Shown piece by piece: positions 1 through 4,876 of a DNA stretch of 8,401 nt. Below the pieces are notes generated by a model. That model saw nothing but the letters and a program-made list of their open reading frames with translations. It was not told where the DNA came from and made no database searches. The stretch is from an uncultured Roseburia sp. (lineage in GTDB: Bacteria > Bacillota > Clostridia > Lachnospirales > Lachnospiraceae), in NCBI GenBank assembly GCA_947384095.1, contig CANDFU010000059.1:1-8401 (forward strand), in the 5' to 3' direction. Positions within the stretch are counted from its first letter, which is position 1; each line of letters starts with the position of its first letter. The position numbers and the translations under genes are program-made.

Positions 1-605
1 TCCTCCGGCGGCTTTCCTCCGTTTCTCCCCAACTGGAAAATAGAAAGATTCTCACACTTTTCCACACCCGAGATTTCCTCTATCCGCTCCAGATGACTGC
101 CGATCTTAAGAATCTGCAGACTTTCAAAATAAACGAGGTCACTCAGACTTCTGACGGCCGGAGCATCCTTTCCCACTATTATTTTTTCCGATTCGATGTA
201 ATCGCTCACAGGACAAAACCCTGTCCCCTCCAACGGTTCTTCCAGAACCACACCGACCTCGCCCTCAGCCGCAACCCCAACATTTATATAACAAATATCC
301 CAGACATCGCTGCGGTACAGATCGCCCTCCGGCTTATCCACCCACAGACGCACCCGGGCCTCCATCCCAGGATCCGAAAAACGGATAACCTCATCTGCGC
401 CATGATCCACCGGGATATATTCCACATAGAGATTCCCTATATTATCATATGTGATGTCGTCCGGGTCTGTCCATGCGTCAGAAGTGACGGAACCCGTCTC
501 CGTTCCGGTTTCTCCCCCTCTCCCCGGTTCCGCCGGACCGCCGCATCCGCCCGGAAAAACGACACAAAGAGTCACAAAAAACAGCCGTTTGAGATACTGT
601 TCCAT
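1..605 (-). CDS. Leucine-rich-repeat-type lipoprotein, copy 1 (3' end outside window)
   Basis: This is a partial gene. The frame is open from an ATG at 605 to the left edge (201 complete codons seen). It begins MEQYLKRLFF, has a hydrophobic segment to about residue 17, then PGGC at 18-21, followed by a Gly/Thr/Glu-rich linker (about 22-42). The rest is clearly homologous to the next gene upstream; the block around residues 69-103 (GADE through SDVWDI) is almost identical. The visible end, with FESLQ and CENLSIF, is the start of the leucine-rich repeats. The protein is presumably exported and surface-anchored, with a binding role. An oddity is Pro at the lipobox -3 position (FPGGC), where the paralog has Leu, so lipidation is less certain. 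The ribosome binding site is a GGGAAGGGGGAA-like run just upstream of ATG. The gene lies 87 bp after its paralog, probably co-transcribed. Identity as a paralog is sure; function is inference. Confidence 0.85.
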   Translation of the reverse strand, partial: MEQYLKRLFFVTLCVVFPGGCGGPAEPGRGGETGTETGSVTSDAWTDPDDITYDNIGNLYVEYIPVDHGADEVIRFSDPGMEARVRLWVDKPEGDLYRSDVWDICYINVGVAAEGEVGVVLEEPLEGTGFCPVSDYIESEKIIVGKDAPAVRSLSDLVYFESLQILKIGSHLERIEEISGVEKCENLSIFQLGRNGGKPPE

Positions 606-672
606 AAACTTCCCCCTTCCCGGTTTCTCTCTGCAGCAGAGCGCTGGTGAAGAAACTTTCTTCTGAAACATC
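606..672 (-). repeat. Duplicated leader of the lipoprotein paralogs, copy 1, with stem-loop
   Basis: This intergenic leader matches 1704-1770 at a constant offset of 1098 bp, so the tandem duplication included the untranslated leader as well as the coding part. It can fold into an outer stem (623-628 with 651-656) and an inner stem (629-633 with 637-641). The outer stem differs from copy 2 by a compensatory T-A to C-G change. The stem lies just upstream of the purine-rich ribosome binding site. Confidence 0.6.
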
Positions 673-692
673 ACACATTTCCGTCAGTCCGG

Positions 693-1703
693 TCACGGCA
701 TTACCCGCACGCTCACCCCCGGAAGCTCCCTGCGCACGGCGTCCACTTCCTCTTCCAGCTTTGCGCCGATCAGATCAAGCATTTTCAGATGCTTAAGTCC
801 CTTCAGATATGCCACATCCTCAAGCGTGAAGCTGTCGACACTGCACAGATCAAGCCGGCGAAGCTCCGTCAGATGCGCCAGCGGGGCGAAGTCCACATCG
901 ACCAGATCACGGGTGTTGATTCCGCAGCTTATCTTGAAAACTTTTAATGGCATTCCCGCGACCGGTTCCAGGGAAGGAAAAGACGAATCGTAAAAATAAA
1001 GCATTTCCAGCTTTTCCAGGCCCTGCACGAGCGTCAGATCCATATCCTTCACGGAATCCAGCGCCAGGAACTCCAGATTTTTCATCTCCGCAATCACTTC
1101 CAGATGTTCCGGCGCATTTCCAAAAAGCCGGAAAACAGAAAGATTTTCGCATTTTTCCAAACCTGTAATATCCACAATCCATCCAAGATAATCCGTGTCA
1201 ATCGTAAGAACCTGCAGGCTCTCAAAATAAGCAAGGTCACACAGGCTTCTGACTTCCGGAACCTCCGCCCCTACCTGCACTTCTTCTGCTTTTATATAAT
1301 CGTCCACAACCCTGAACCCCGTCCCTTCAAGCGGTTGCGTCAGGAACCTGTTTACCTCGCCCTCGACCATGGCCCCGATAAACAGAAAATGAATGTCCCA
1401 GACATCGCTGCGGTAAAGATCGCCCTCCGGCTTATCCGCCCACAGACGCACCCGGGCCTCCATCCCAGGGTCCGAAAAATGAATAGCCTCATCCGCGCCG
1501 TGGCTCACCGCAACATACTCTACAAAAAGATTTGCCGCATTGTCAAATGTGATATCATCCGGGTCTGTCCATGCGCCGGAAACGACGGAATCCGTCTCCG
1601 TTCCGGCTTCTGTCCCTCCCTGCGATCCCATCGTTTCGCCGCATCCGCCCAGAAAAGCAACACACAAAACCAGAAAAAACAGCCGTTTAAGATACTGTTC
1701 CAT
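693..1703 (-). CDS. Leucine-rich-repeat lipoprotein, copy 2 (336 aa)
   Basis: This is a predicted surface lipoprotein. Residues 1-20 are a lipoprotein signal peptide (KR then a hydrophobic core), with lipobox LGGC at 18-21 and Cys21 as the lipid site. A Gly/Thr-rich linker follows, then a unique region (about 44-150). From about 152 to the end come six or seven irregular leucine-rich units: FESLQVLTI, CENLSVFRL, MKNLEFLAL, LEKLEMLYF, LTELRRLDL and LKHLKMLDL, spaced roughly 22-25 residues apart in internalin-like style. Such repeats normally bind protein ligands; no catalytic motif is visible. I chose the ATG at 1703 because it gives the signal peptide, matches the paralog start, and follows a GGGAAGGGGGAAGG ribosome binding site. 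The frame is open further, to an ATG at 1877, but that stretch contains a TATAAT promoter element and no signal-like sequence. It is the first gene of a tandem pair. Confidence 0.85.
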   Translation of the reverse strand: MEQYLKRLFFLVLCVAFLGGCGETMGSQGGTEAGTETDSVVSGAWTDPDDITFDNAANLFVEYVAVSHGADEAIHFSDPGMEARVRLWADKPEGDLYRSDVWDIHFLFIGAMVEGEVNRFLTQPLEGTGFRVVDDYIKAEEVQVGAEVPEVRSLCDLAYFESLQVLTIDTDYLGWIVDITGLEKCENLSVFRLFGNAPEHLEVIAEMKNLEFLALDSVKDMDLTLVQGLEKLEMLYFYDSSFPSLEPVAGMPLKVFKISCGINTRDLVDVDFAPLAHLTELRRLDLCSVDSFTLEDVAYLKGLKHLKMLDLIGAKLEEEVDAVRRELPGVSVRVMP

Positions 1704-1770
1704 AACCTTCCCCCTTCCCGGTTCCTCTCTGCAACAGAACGCTGGTGGAGGAACTTTCTGTAGAAACATT
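1704..1770 (-). repeat. Duplicated leader of the lipoprotein paralogs, copy 2, with stem-loop
   Basis: This is the untranslated leader matching 606-672. Its outer stem is 1721-1726 with 1749-1754 (extended by 1727 with 1748), and its inner stem is 1728-1731 with 1735-1738. Similarity to the other copy fades beyond about 1770, which marks the edge of the duplicated unit. Confidence 0.6.
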
Positions 1771-1800
1771 CCTTCCCACGAGGAAAAATTGCAGAACGCC

Positions 1801-1829
1801 AATACAGGAAACCACCATAAGCCTGTATT
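1801..1829. repeat. 8-bp perfect inverted repeat overlapping the lipoprotein promoter
   Basis: AATACAGG (1801-1808) and CCTGTATT (1822-1829) are perfect inverted copies separated by 13 bp. The right arm overlaps the TATAAT element at 1827-1832, and the whole repeat sits over the expected transcription start. This is a natural position for a repressor operator or for a hairpin at the 5' end of the transcript. The binding protein is unknown. Confidence 0.45.
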
Positions 1830-1855
1830 ATAAACCACGCAATCCCCACTGTATC
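1827..1855 (-). promoter_or_regulatory. Candidate sigma-A promoter for the lipoprotein pair
   Basis: On the minus strand there is a perfect TATAAT (1832-1827). GATACA (1855-1850) lies 17 bp upstream as a weak -35, matching TTGACA in its last three bases only. Transcription would begin near 1820, giving about 115 nt of leader before the ATG at 1703. The -10 is convincing and the -35 is not. Confidence 0.45.
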
Positions 1856-1870
1856 CCGATAACTGCGCAA

Positions 1871-1913
1871 GATTCATCCTCTCATTCTATAGGATTCATC
1901 CCCTCATTCTATA
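1871..1913. repeat. Two tandem copies of a 21-bp sequence
   Basis: GATTCATCCTCTCATTCTAT (from 1871, ending in a further A at 1891) is repeated from 1893 to 1913 with one change (T to C at the tenth base), a period of 22 bp or about two helical turns. It lies in the short gap between the zinc-ribbon gene stop and the lipoprotein promoter, upstream of its -35. It may be a pair of activator sites or simply a slippage duplication. Confidence 0.6.
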
Positions 1914-1919
1914 TTGATA

Positions 1920-2195
1920 TTAAAAATGATTCACCTCCGTCGCAGTATTCCACATAAGATTACAATCATAACATTCCAATGTATACCAAAGACGGTAGGT
2001 CTGAACCTCATACCATGTCCGATGTATCTTTGAAGCCGGCATGCCACAAATCGGACACTGCATATTAACCGGAGCCGCCCCATAAGGCACCGCCGCCTCA
2101 GCTCCGCGTTCCACCGTCACAGGAACCCCTGTCCCTTCCGCCGCGGACGCCGAAGCGCTCACAGACAGAACCATACACAATACGGCCAGGAACAA
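1920..2195 (-). CDS. Small secreted zinc-ribbon protein (start uncertain)
   Basis: This short protein has a hydrophobic, Ala/Ser-rich N-terminus (LFLAVLCMVLSVSASASA) ending in a typical signal peptidase site. The mature part of about 73 residues has two CxxC pairs, CPIC (47-50) and CYDC (75-78), a spacing that fits a zinc ribbon or rubredoxin-like knuckle. I do not recognise the family. Coordinates use a TTG at 2195, but no ribosome binding site precedes it. A strong one, AAGGGAGG (2228-2221), lies further up. The frame stays open to there without any ATG, reading KDIEKSILFLAV. Either an ATT at 2210 starts translation, or a one-base difference in the A6 run (2202-2207) would link a TTG at 2209 to this frame and give a classic KKS-type signal peptide. 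It lies upstream of the lipoprotein pair and downstream of a promoter at 2489-2517. Confidence 0.65.
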   Translation of the reverse strand: MFLAVLCMVLSVSASASAAEGTGVPVTVERGAEAAVPYGAAPVNMQCPICGMPASKIHRTWYEVQTYRLWYTLECYDCNLMWNTATEVNHF

Positions 2196-2220
2196 AATAC
2201 TTTTTTCAATATCTTTCCTG

Positions 2221-2228
2221 CCTCCCTT
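2221..2228 (-). promoter_or_regulatory. Ribosome binding site that questions the zinc-ribbon protein start
   Basis: AAGGGAGG on the minus strand is the only strong Shine-Dalgarno sequence near this gene. It lies 10 nt before an in-frame ATT (2210) and 11 nt before an out-of-frame TTG (2209), but 25 nt before the in-frame TTG at 2195. An in-frame TGA at 2229-2231 sits just upstream of it. Confidence 0.6.
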
Positions 2229-2488
2229 TCACTCTTCAGAATCTTCTGTTCTCAGATTAAAAACAGCTGCCTTACTCCTCACTCCTGCATCTGCCCCCGT
2301 GCCACAATCTGCTCCGCCACAGCGGGGCATGGGCAGCCGGTCATCCGCATCGCGATCACCCCTCCGGCTCCGTCCATCGGCCTCTTTGGCATTGCCGGTC
2401 ATTCTTCCTGCACAGAAAGCCATGTTCCTATCTGCACAGAAACGGCCTTGCCCATAATCCACAAAAATATTTCCATAAATTTCTTTTT
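2229..2488 (-). other. About 260-nt leader with a doubtful small ORF
   Basis: This is the stretch between the 2489-2517 promoter and the zinc-ribbon gene. The minus frame is open from a GTG at 2504 to TGA at 2229. That GTG lies inside the spacer of the promoter, so transcripts starting from it could not contain it. The first internal ATG is at 2420 (64 codons, with only a weak AGGAA upstream). The encoded peptide is rich in Arg, Asp and Gly and resembles no family I know. An 11-bp direct repeat, CTGCACAGAAA on the plus strand, occurs at 2408-2418 and 2432-2442, and a possible AGCCGG/CCGGCT stem lies further down. I see no match to a known riboswitch. It may be a regulatory leader, a leader peptide, or neither. 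Confidence 0.3.
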
Positions 2489-2517
2489 TATATATATAAT
2501 ACACAACAATTCGTCAA
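2489..2517 (-). promoter_or_regulatory. Sigma-A-type promoter upstream of the zinc-ribbon gene
   Basis: TTGACG (2517-2512) and TATATA (2494-2489) are separated by exactly 17 bp in an AT-rich segment. The expected start is near 2482, leaving a leader of about 270 nt. The -35 overlaps the stop codon of the upstream 83-codon ORF. It probably drives the zinc-ribbon gene. Confidence 0.55.
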
Positions 2518-2765
2518 ATGTCAAATGCTTTTTCTGATAAATACAGAAAATTGTCTGTCCGTTCCAAACCATGCAGAGATGCCATTTTCCGGCTTCGCAC
2601 CGTCCAGTCAGCGATCCTCCCCGGAGGGCTTTCTATTTCATAGGAAAGCAGCGAATCCTCCAAATAGGACAGCACAACTCGCTGCGCTGTCCGTATCAGC
2701 GCCAGAATACCCGTATCCGGCGTTATGTGTGCATCCGCCGGAGGCTCCTGCGAACTCCCTTTCAT
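2514..2765 (-). CDS. Doubtful 83-aa hypothetical protein
   Basis: This open frame runs from ATG 2765 to TGA 2514. Its C-terminal two thirds (about residues 20-83, LALIRTAQ to SEKAFDI) has a composition like a normal soluble protein, with alternating hydrophobic and charged residues, but no motif I recognise. Against it, there is no ribosome binding site before the ATG, a TGA codon directly precedes it, the first 18 residues are Pro/Ser-rich, and the stop overlaps the next promoter's -35. The upstream neighbour ends in a strong terminator, so it would need its own promoter, and none is clear. It may be a decayed remnant or chance. An antisense frame (2525-2854) is no better supported. Confidence 0.25.
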   Translation of the reverse strand: MKGSSQEPPADAHITPDTGILALIRTAQRVVLSYLEDSLLSYEIESPPGRIADWTVRSRKMASLHGLERTDNFLYLSEKAFDI

Positions 2766-2857
2766 TCATGATGATGTCAGATACAGCGGCATGGGAGTTC
2801 ATGGGAAAGCCAGATGCTTTATTCCTTCACGGCAACAAGGCCTTTCCAACATGAACG

Positions 2858-2887
2858 AAAAAAACCAGGCCAGCTTTCCCGGCCCGG
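2858..2887 (-). terminator. Rho-independent terminator of the diguanylate cyclase gene
   Basis: On the minus strand, CCGGGCC (2887-2881) pairs with GGCCTGG (2871-2865) over seven pairs including one G-U. The loop is 9 nt and seven T follow (2864-2858). It lies about 45 nt beyond the cyclase stop. A second GC hairpin without a T-tract (2911-2916 with 2924-2929) sits between the stop and this terminator. Confidence 0.8.
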
Positions 2888-2933
2888 CATATCCATGGAC
2901 ACAGAACCTTCCCCGGAACGCACCCGGGGCATA

Positions 2934-3830
2934 TCACACATGCTTCTCCCACACCACTCTGTTGCGTCCGGACTTTTTCGCGTCATAGAGCATGGTATCC
3001 GCAATTTTCAGATAAGAGTCATACGAGTTTTCCGCCCGCGGAACAACGGTAACGCCCCCGATACTGACCGTAATCCACTCTGAAACCGACGGGGCATGCG
3101 GAATGCGCAGATCTTCAACCGACTGACGGACGTCATTCAGGCGCTCCGATGCTTTGTCCGCACAGTCCCCCAGGAAAAAAGCTACAAACTCTTCGCCGCC
3201 ATAGCGCCCGAAAAAGTCCGTACTGCGCCGCAGACAGGAAGATACCGTCTTTGCCACGTCTGCAAGCACCTTATCTCCGGCCAGATGCCCAAACGTGTCA
3301 TTAAATACTTTAAAATGATCAATGTCAAACATACAGACCGAAAACGGGACCTGCAGACGTGCGGCTTCATTCCATCTTAAAACACTATAGTGGTCATGCT
3401 GCCTCCTGTTGGCAATCCCGGTCAGATGATCGGTCCCGGACTGGTATTCAGCCTGCTTCCGGTAATTGTACAGTCTGATATGTGTCTGGATCCTCGCCTT
3501 CAGAACCAATGGATTGAACGGCTTTGTTATGTAATCGACCGCCCCCAGAGTAAGTCCGTACTGTTCATTCTGCATATCTGAAAAACTGCTGACAAGAATG
3601 ACCGGAATACTCTGCGTCATATCTTCCTCCTGCAGTTTTTTCAGCAGTGTAAAACCGTCCATGCCCTGCATAATTACATTTATGAGAATCAGTGAAAACG
3701 TTCCGGCGCCCGCATAGAAAAGCGCGTCCGTCGGCGTGTGCGCAATGGTTATGTCATAATCATCGTCCAGGATGGATTTTAACTGGGCTGCCTGAAAAAA
3801 ACTATCGTCGACAATCAATATCTTCTCCAT
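2934..3830 (-). CDS. REC-GGDEF diguanylate cyclase with a non-canonical receiver
   Basis: The predicted reaction is 2 GTP to cyclic di-GMP, in the cytoplasm. Of 298 residues, 1-120 form a CheY-like receiver: acidic pair D8-D9, Ser81/Ser82 at the Thr/Ser site, and Lys103 in TKPF. After a short linker, 130-298 form a GGDEF domain with DHLTGIANRR (134-143), DIDHFKVFND (169-178) and active-site GGEEF (211-215). The inhibitory I-site RSTD (202-205) lies five residues before GGEEF, so product inhibition is likely. The oddity is that the residue expected to be the phosphoacceptor Asp is Asn51 (LILINVIMQGMDG; codon AAT) and the usual Pro is Gln55, so normal phosphorylation is unlikely. The ATG at 3830 follows a GAGGGGAG ribosome binding site (3837-3844) at 6 nt spacing. 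A long structured leader and palindromes lie upstream, next to a TetR gene, and a terminator follows. It resembles PleD/WspR-type cyclases with a single receiver. Confidence 0.93.
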   Translation of the reverse strand: MEKILIVDDSFFQAAQLKSILDDDYDITIAHTPTDALFYAGAGTFSLILINVIMQGMDGFTLLKKLQEEDMTQSIPVILVSSFSDMQNEQYGLTLGAVDYITKPFNPLVLKARIQTHIRLYNYRKQAEYQSGTDHLTGIANRRQHDHYSVLRWNEAARLQVPFSVCMFDIDHFKVFNDTFGHLAGDKVLADVAKTVSSCLRRSTDFFGRYGGEEFVAFFLGDCADKASERLNDVRQSVEDLRIPHAPSVSEWITVSIGGVTVVPRAENSYDSYLKIADTMLYDAKKSGRNRVVWEKHV

Positions 3831-3847
3831 TTCATACTCCCCTCATT

Positions 3848-3934
3848 CCGGCCGCTCCGGCGCCTGTTTTTCCCGTCCCCCGTCCGTATGGGTATCTTTC
3901 GGCCGGGCCTTCTCACATCCGGCCGCGGATACCC
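3848..3934 (-). promoter_or_regulatory. GC-rich structured leader of the diguanylate cyclase gene
   Basis: In the minus-strand transcript, GGGTATC (3934-3928) pairs with GATACCC (3896-3890), and inside it CGGCCGG (3925-3919) pairs with CCGGCCG (3906-3900). This gives a 14-bp stem with a small internal loop and a 12-nt apical loop. A second CGGCCGG (3854-3848) lies 3 nt from the ribosome binding site and could pair with the same CCGGCCG arm. The layout allows two exclusive folds, one of which is next to the ribosome binding site. No T-tract follows, so it is not a standard terminator. The conserved cores of c-di-GMP riboswitches (GEMM) were not seen. Confidence 0.45.
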
Positions 3935-3962
3935 GTGCAGAGACGGATTACAAAAAAACGCG

Positions 3963-3984
3963 AGTAAGTAAACGTTTATTTACT
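3963..3984. promoter_or_regulatory. 22-bp palindrome A, candidate TetR-type operator
   Basis: The left half AGTAAGTAAAC is mirrored by GTTTATTTACT, with 10 of 11 positions palindromic. It lies about 130 bp upstream of the cyclase ATG, beside the cyclase's most likely promoter region: a weak GTTTAC-N17-TAATCC on the minus strand would overlap it. It is close to the inverse complement of palindrome B, with only the two central bases differing. Length and symmetry suit a TetR-family dimer, and a TetR gene is adjacent. Confidence 0.6.
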
Positions 3985-3991
3985 GCGGTAT

Positions 3992-4029
3992 AAAAAAAAT
4001 AAAACAGAAAGAAACCGCCTCCTGGCGGT
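3992..4029 (-). terminator. Rho-independent terminator after the TetR gene
   Basis: On the minus strand ACCGCC (4029-4024) pairs with GGCGGT (4019-4014) around a 4-nt loop, and a T-rich tail runs through 4013-3992 (TTTCTTTCTGTTTTA and then eight T). It separates the TetR transcript from the cyclase. The two palindromes lie 7 bp beyond and 17 bp before it. If any transcription starts at palindrome B, this hairpin would act as an attenuator for the cyclase. Confidence 0.75.
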
Positions 4030-4046
4030 ATGATTATGGCGCAACA

Positions 4047-4068
4047 AGTAAATAAATATTTACTTACT
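4047..4068. promoter_or_regulatory. 22-bp palindrome B, candidate TetR-type operator
   Basis: The left half AGTAAATAAAT is mirrored by ATTTACTTACT (10 of 11 positions). It lies just after the TetR stop codon and before the terminator. In inverted orientation it matches palindrome A at 20 of 22 positions, so A and B are clearly copies of one site. No good promoter was found touching it. Confidence 0.6.
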
Positions 4069-4123
4069 CATGGTTGAAAACGAACCGCACATCGGCGGTA
4101 CATTTTTGGTTCTGCTTCCATTT

Positions 4124-4729
4124 TTATGGTTTTTTCGGCTTTTCCGGCTTCAGATAACCGCTCAGGCCTGTAGTCAGCAATTGAAATACCGTCTCCTCCG
4201 TCTCTTCATTGTCGGGGAGTACCCCTTCCGCCACATATTTGGCATACATGACGGTGGAAGTGAGGACGTGAAGCCACAACAGATCCTGATTGATCTGTAT
4301 CAGACCCGGAAACACCTTCCGGAAAGCGCGGACCATTCTGACAAAGGCATTGAAATACGTCACTTCCCGCGTCCTGTCATATTCCGGAAAGAAAGCACTG
4401 TCCCTGAAGCGGTGATAAAAGATGGTCTCATCCGGATGGGCTACCCAGAATCTGAAATACGGCAGCCACAGATTTCTGACTGCTTTTATGGGGTCGATGA
4501 GGATCGTCATGGGATTGAACTTCAGATGTTCAAAAATCGCCGCCGCCTGCCTGTCCACATAGGTGAAGCACTCTATCATCAGATCGTCTTTGCTCCCGAA
4601 GTAGCGATACAGCGCACCGGGAGAGATCCCGGCCAGCTCGCTGATATTCTGTATGCGCGCCCCCTCCAGGCCATACTGCCGCACGGCTTTCATCGTTGCT
4701 GTCATGATTCGGGTTTTGGTGTCATCCAG
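4124..4729 (-). CDS. TetR/AcrR-family transcriptional regulator, apparent CTG start
   Basis: About 201 residues, the usual TetR length. The N-terminal DNA-binding domain is clear: DDTKTRIMTATMKAVRQYG forms helix 1, and IQNISELAGISPGALYRYF (about 26-44) is the helix-turn-helix, followed by GSKDDLMIECF. The rest (about 55-201) is the variable helical ligand-binding and dimer domain, so the inducer cannot be guessed. There is no ATG in a suitable place. The ribosome binding site GAGGGAGG (4745-4738) stands 8 nt before CTG 4729, which begins the protein exactly where TetR proteins usually begin. A GTG at 4738 overlaps the ribosome binding site, and the first ATG (4705) would cut into helix 1. The frame stays open to a TTG at 4798, but that part contains the promoter. 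The likely targets are its own vicinity and the cyclase, through the paired palindromes. Confidence 0.85.
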   Translation of the reverse strand: MDDTKTRIMTATMKAVRQYGLEGARIQNISELAGISPGALYRYFGSKDDLMIECFTYVDRQAAAIFEHLKFNPMTILIDPIKAVRNLWLPYFRFWVAHPDETIFYHRFRDSAFFPEYDRTREVTYFNAFVRMVRAFRKVFPGLIQINQDLLWLHVLTSTVMYAKYVAEGVLPDNEETEETVFQLLTTGLSGYLKPEKPKKP

Positions 4730-4769
4730 AGTGCCCACCTCCCTCAGAAAATAAATATTGATGTTTTTT

Positions 4770-4798
4770 ATTATACACCGTACCCGGCCCGGCGGCAA
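4770..4798 (-). promoter_or_regulatory. Sigma-A promoter of the TetR gene
   Basis: TTGCCG (4798-4793) and a perfect TATAAT (4775-4770) are separated by 17 bp on the minus strand. Transcription should begin near 4763, giving about 34 nt of leader with the GAGGGAGG ribosome binding site. The leader contains AATATTTATTT, resembling one half of the 22-bp palindromes. This could be a weak half operator for autoregulation. Confidence 0.65.
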
Positions 4799-4876
4799 TA
4801 TCTTTTTCTACAAACTTTCCGGTCTCAGACCCTCAATCCTTCCTTCATGGCAGTGCAGGTCATTCGCCACGGGAAG

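Noticed and set aside
649..663. 15-bp palindrome GAAGAAA-C-TTTCTTC as an operator
   Set aside because: It is not conserved in the duplicated leader copy, and its bases overlap the stem supported by covariation.
1104..1763. Plus-strand open frame of 219 codons, with a similar one at 93-650
   Set aside because: Both are antisense to the two lipoprotein paralogs and resemble each other only because the genes beneath are duplicated. No ribosome binding site is present.
1704..1877. N-terminal extension of lipoprotein copy 2 to an ATG at 1877
   Set aside because: The extension holds the TATAAT element and conserved leader stem, would bury the signal peptide and lipobox, and has no equivalent in copy 1.
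2525..2854. Plus-strand open frame of 109 codons
   Set aside because: There is no ribosome binding site, it is Pro/Ser-rich without motifs, and it crosses towards the terminator of the opposite strand. It was judged a chance frame.
2911..2929. CCCCGG/CCGGGG hairpin after the cyclase stop as a separate terminator
   Set aside because: It is a good GC stem, but no T-run follows on either strand. The terminator at 2858-2887 is the better call.
3831..3962. c-di-GMP riboswitch (GEMM) before the diguanylate cyclase
   Set aside because: The stem arrangement and the conserved GEMM core and tetraloop-receptor segments are not visible. The region is structured but does not match what I know of class I or II.
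4730..4798. N-terminal extension of the TetR regulator to a TTG at 4798
   Set aside because: The stretch contains TTGCCG-N17-TATAAT and the ribosome binding site, so it is promoter and leader rather than coding.
4799..4876. Terminator between the 558-aa gene and the TetR promoter
   Set aside because: Only a 4-bp GGTC/GACC hairpin without a T-tract is present, too weak to call.
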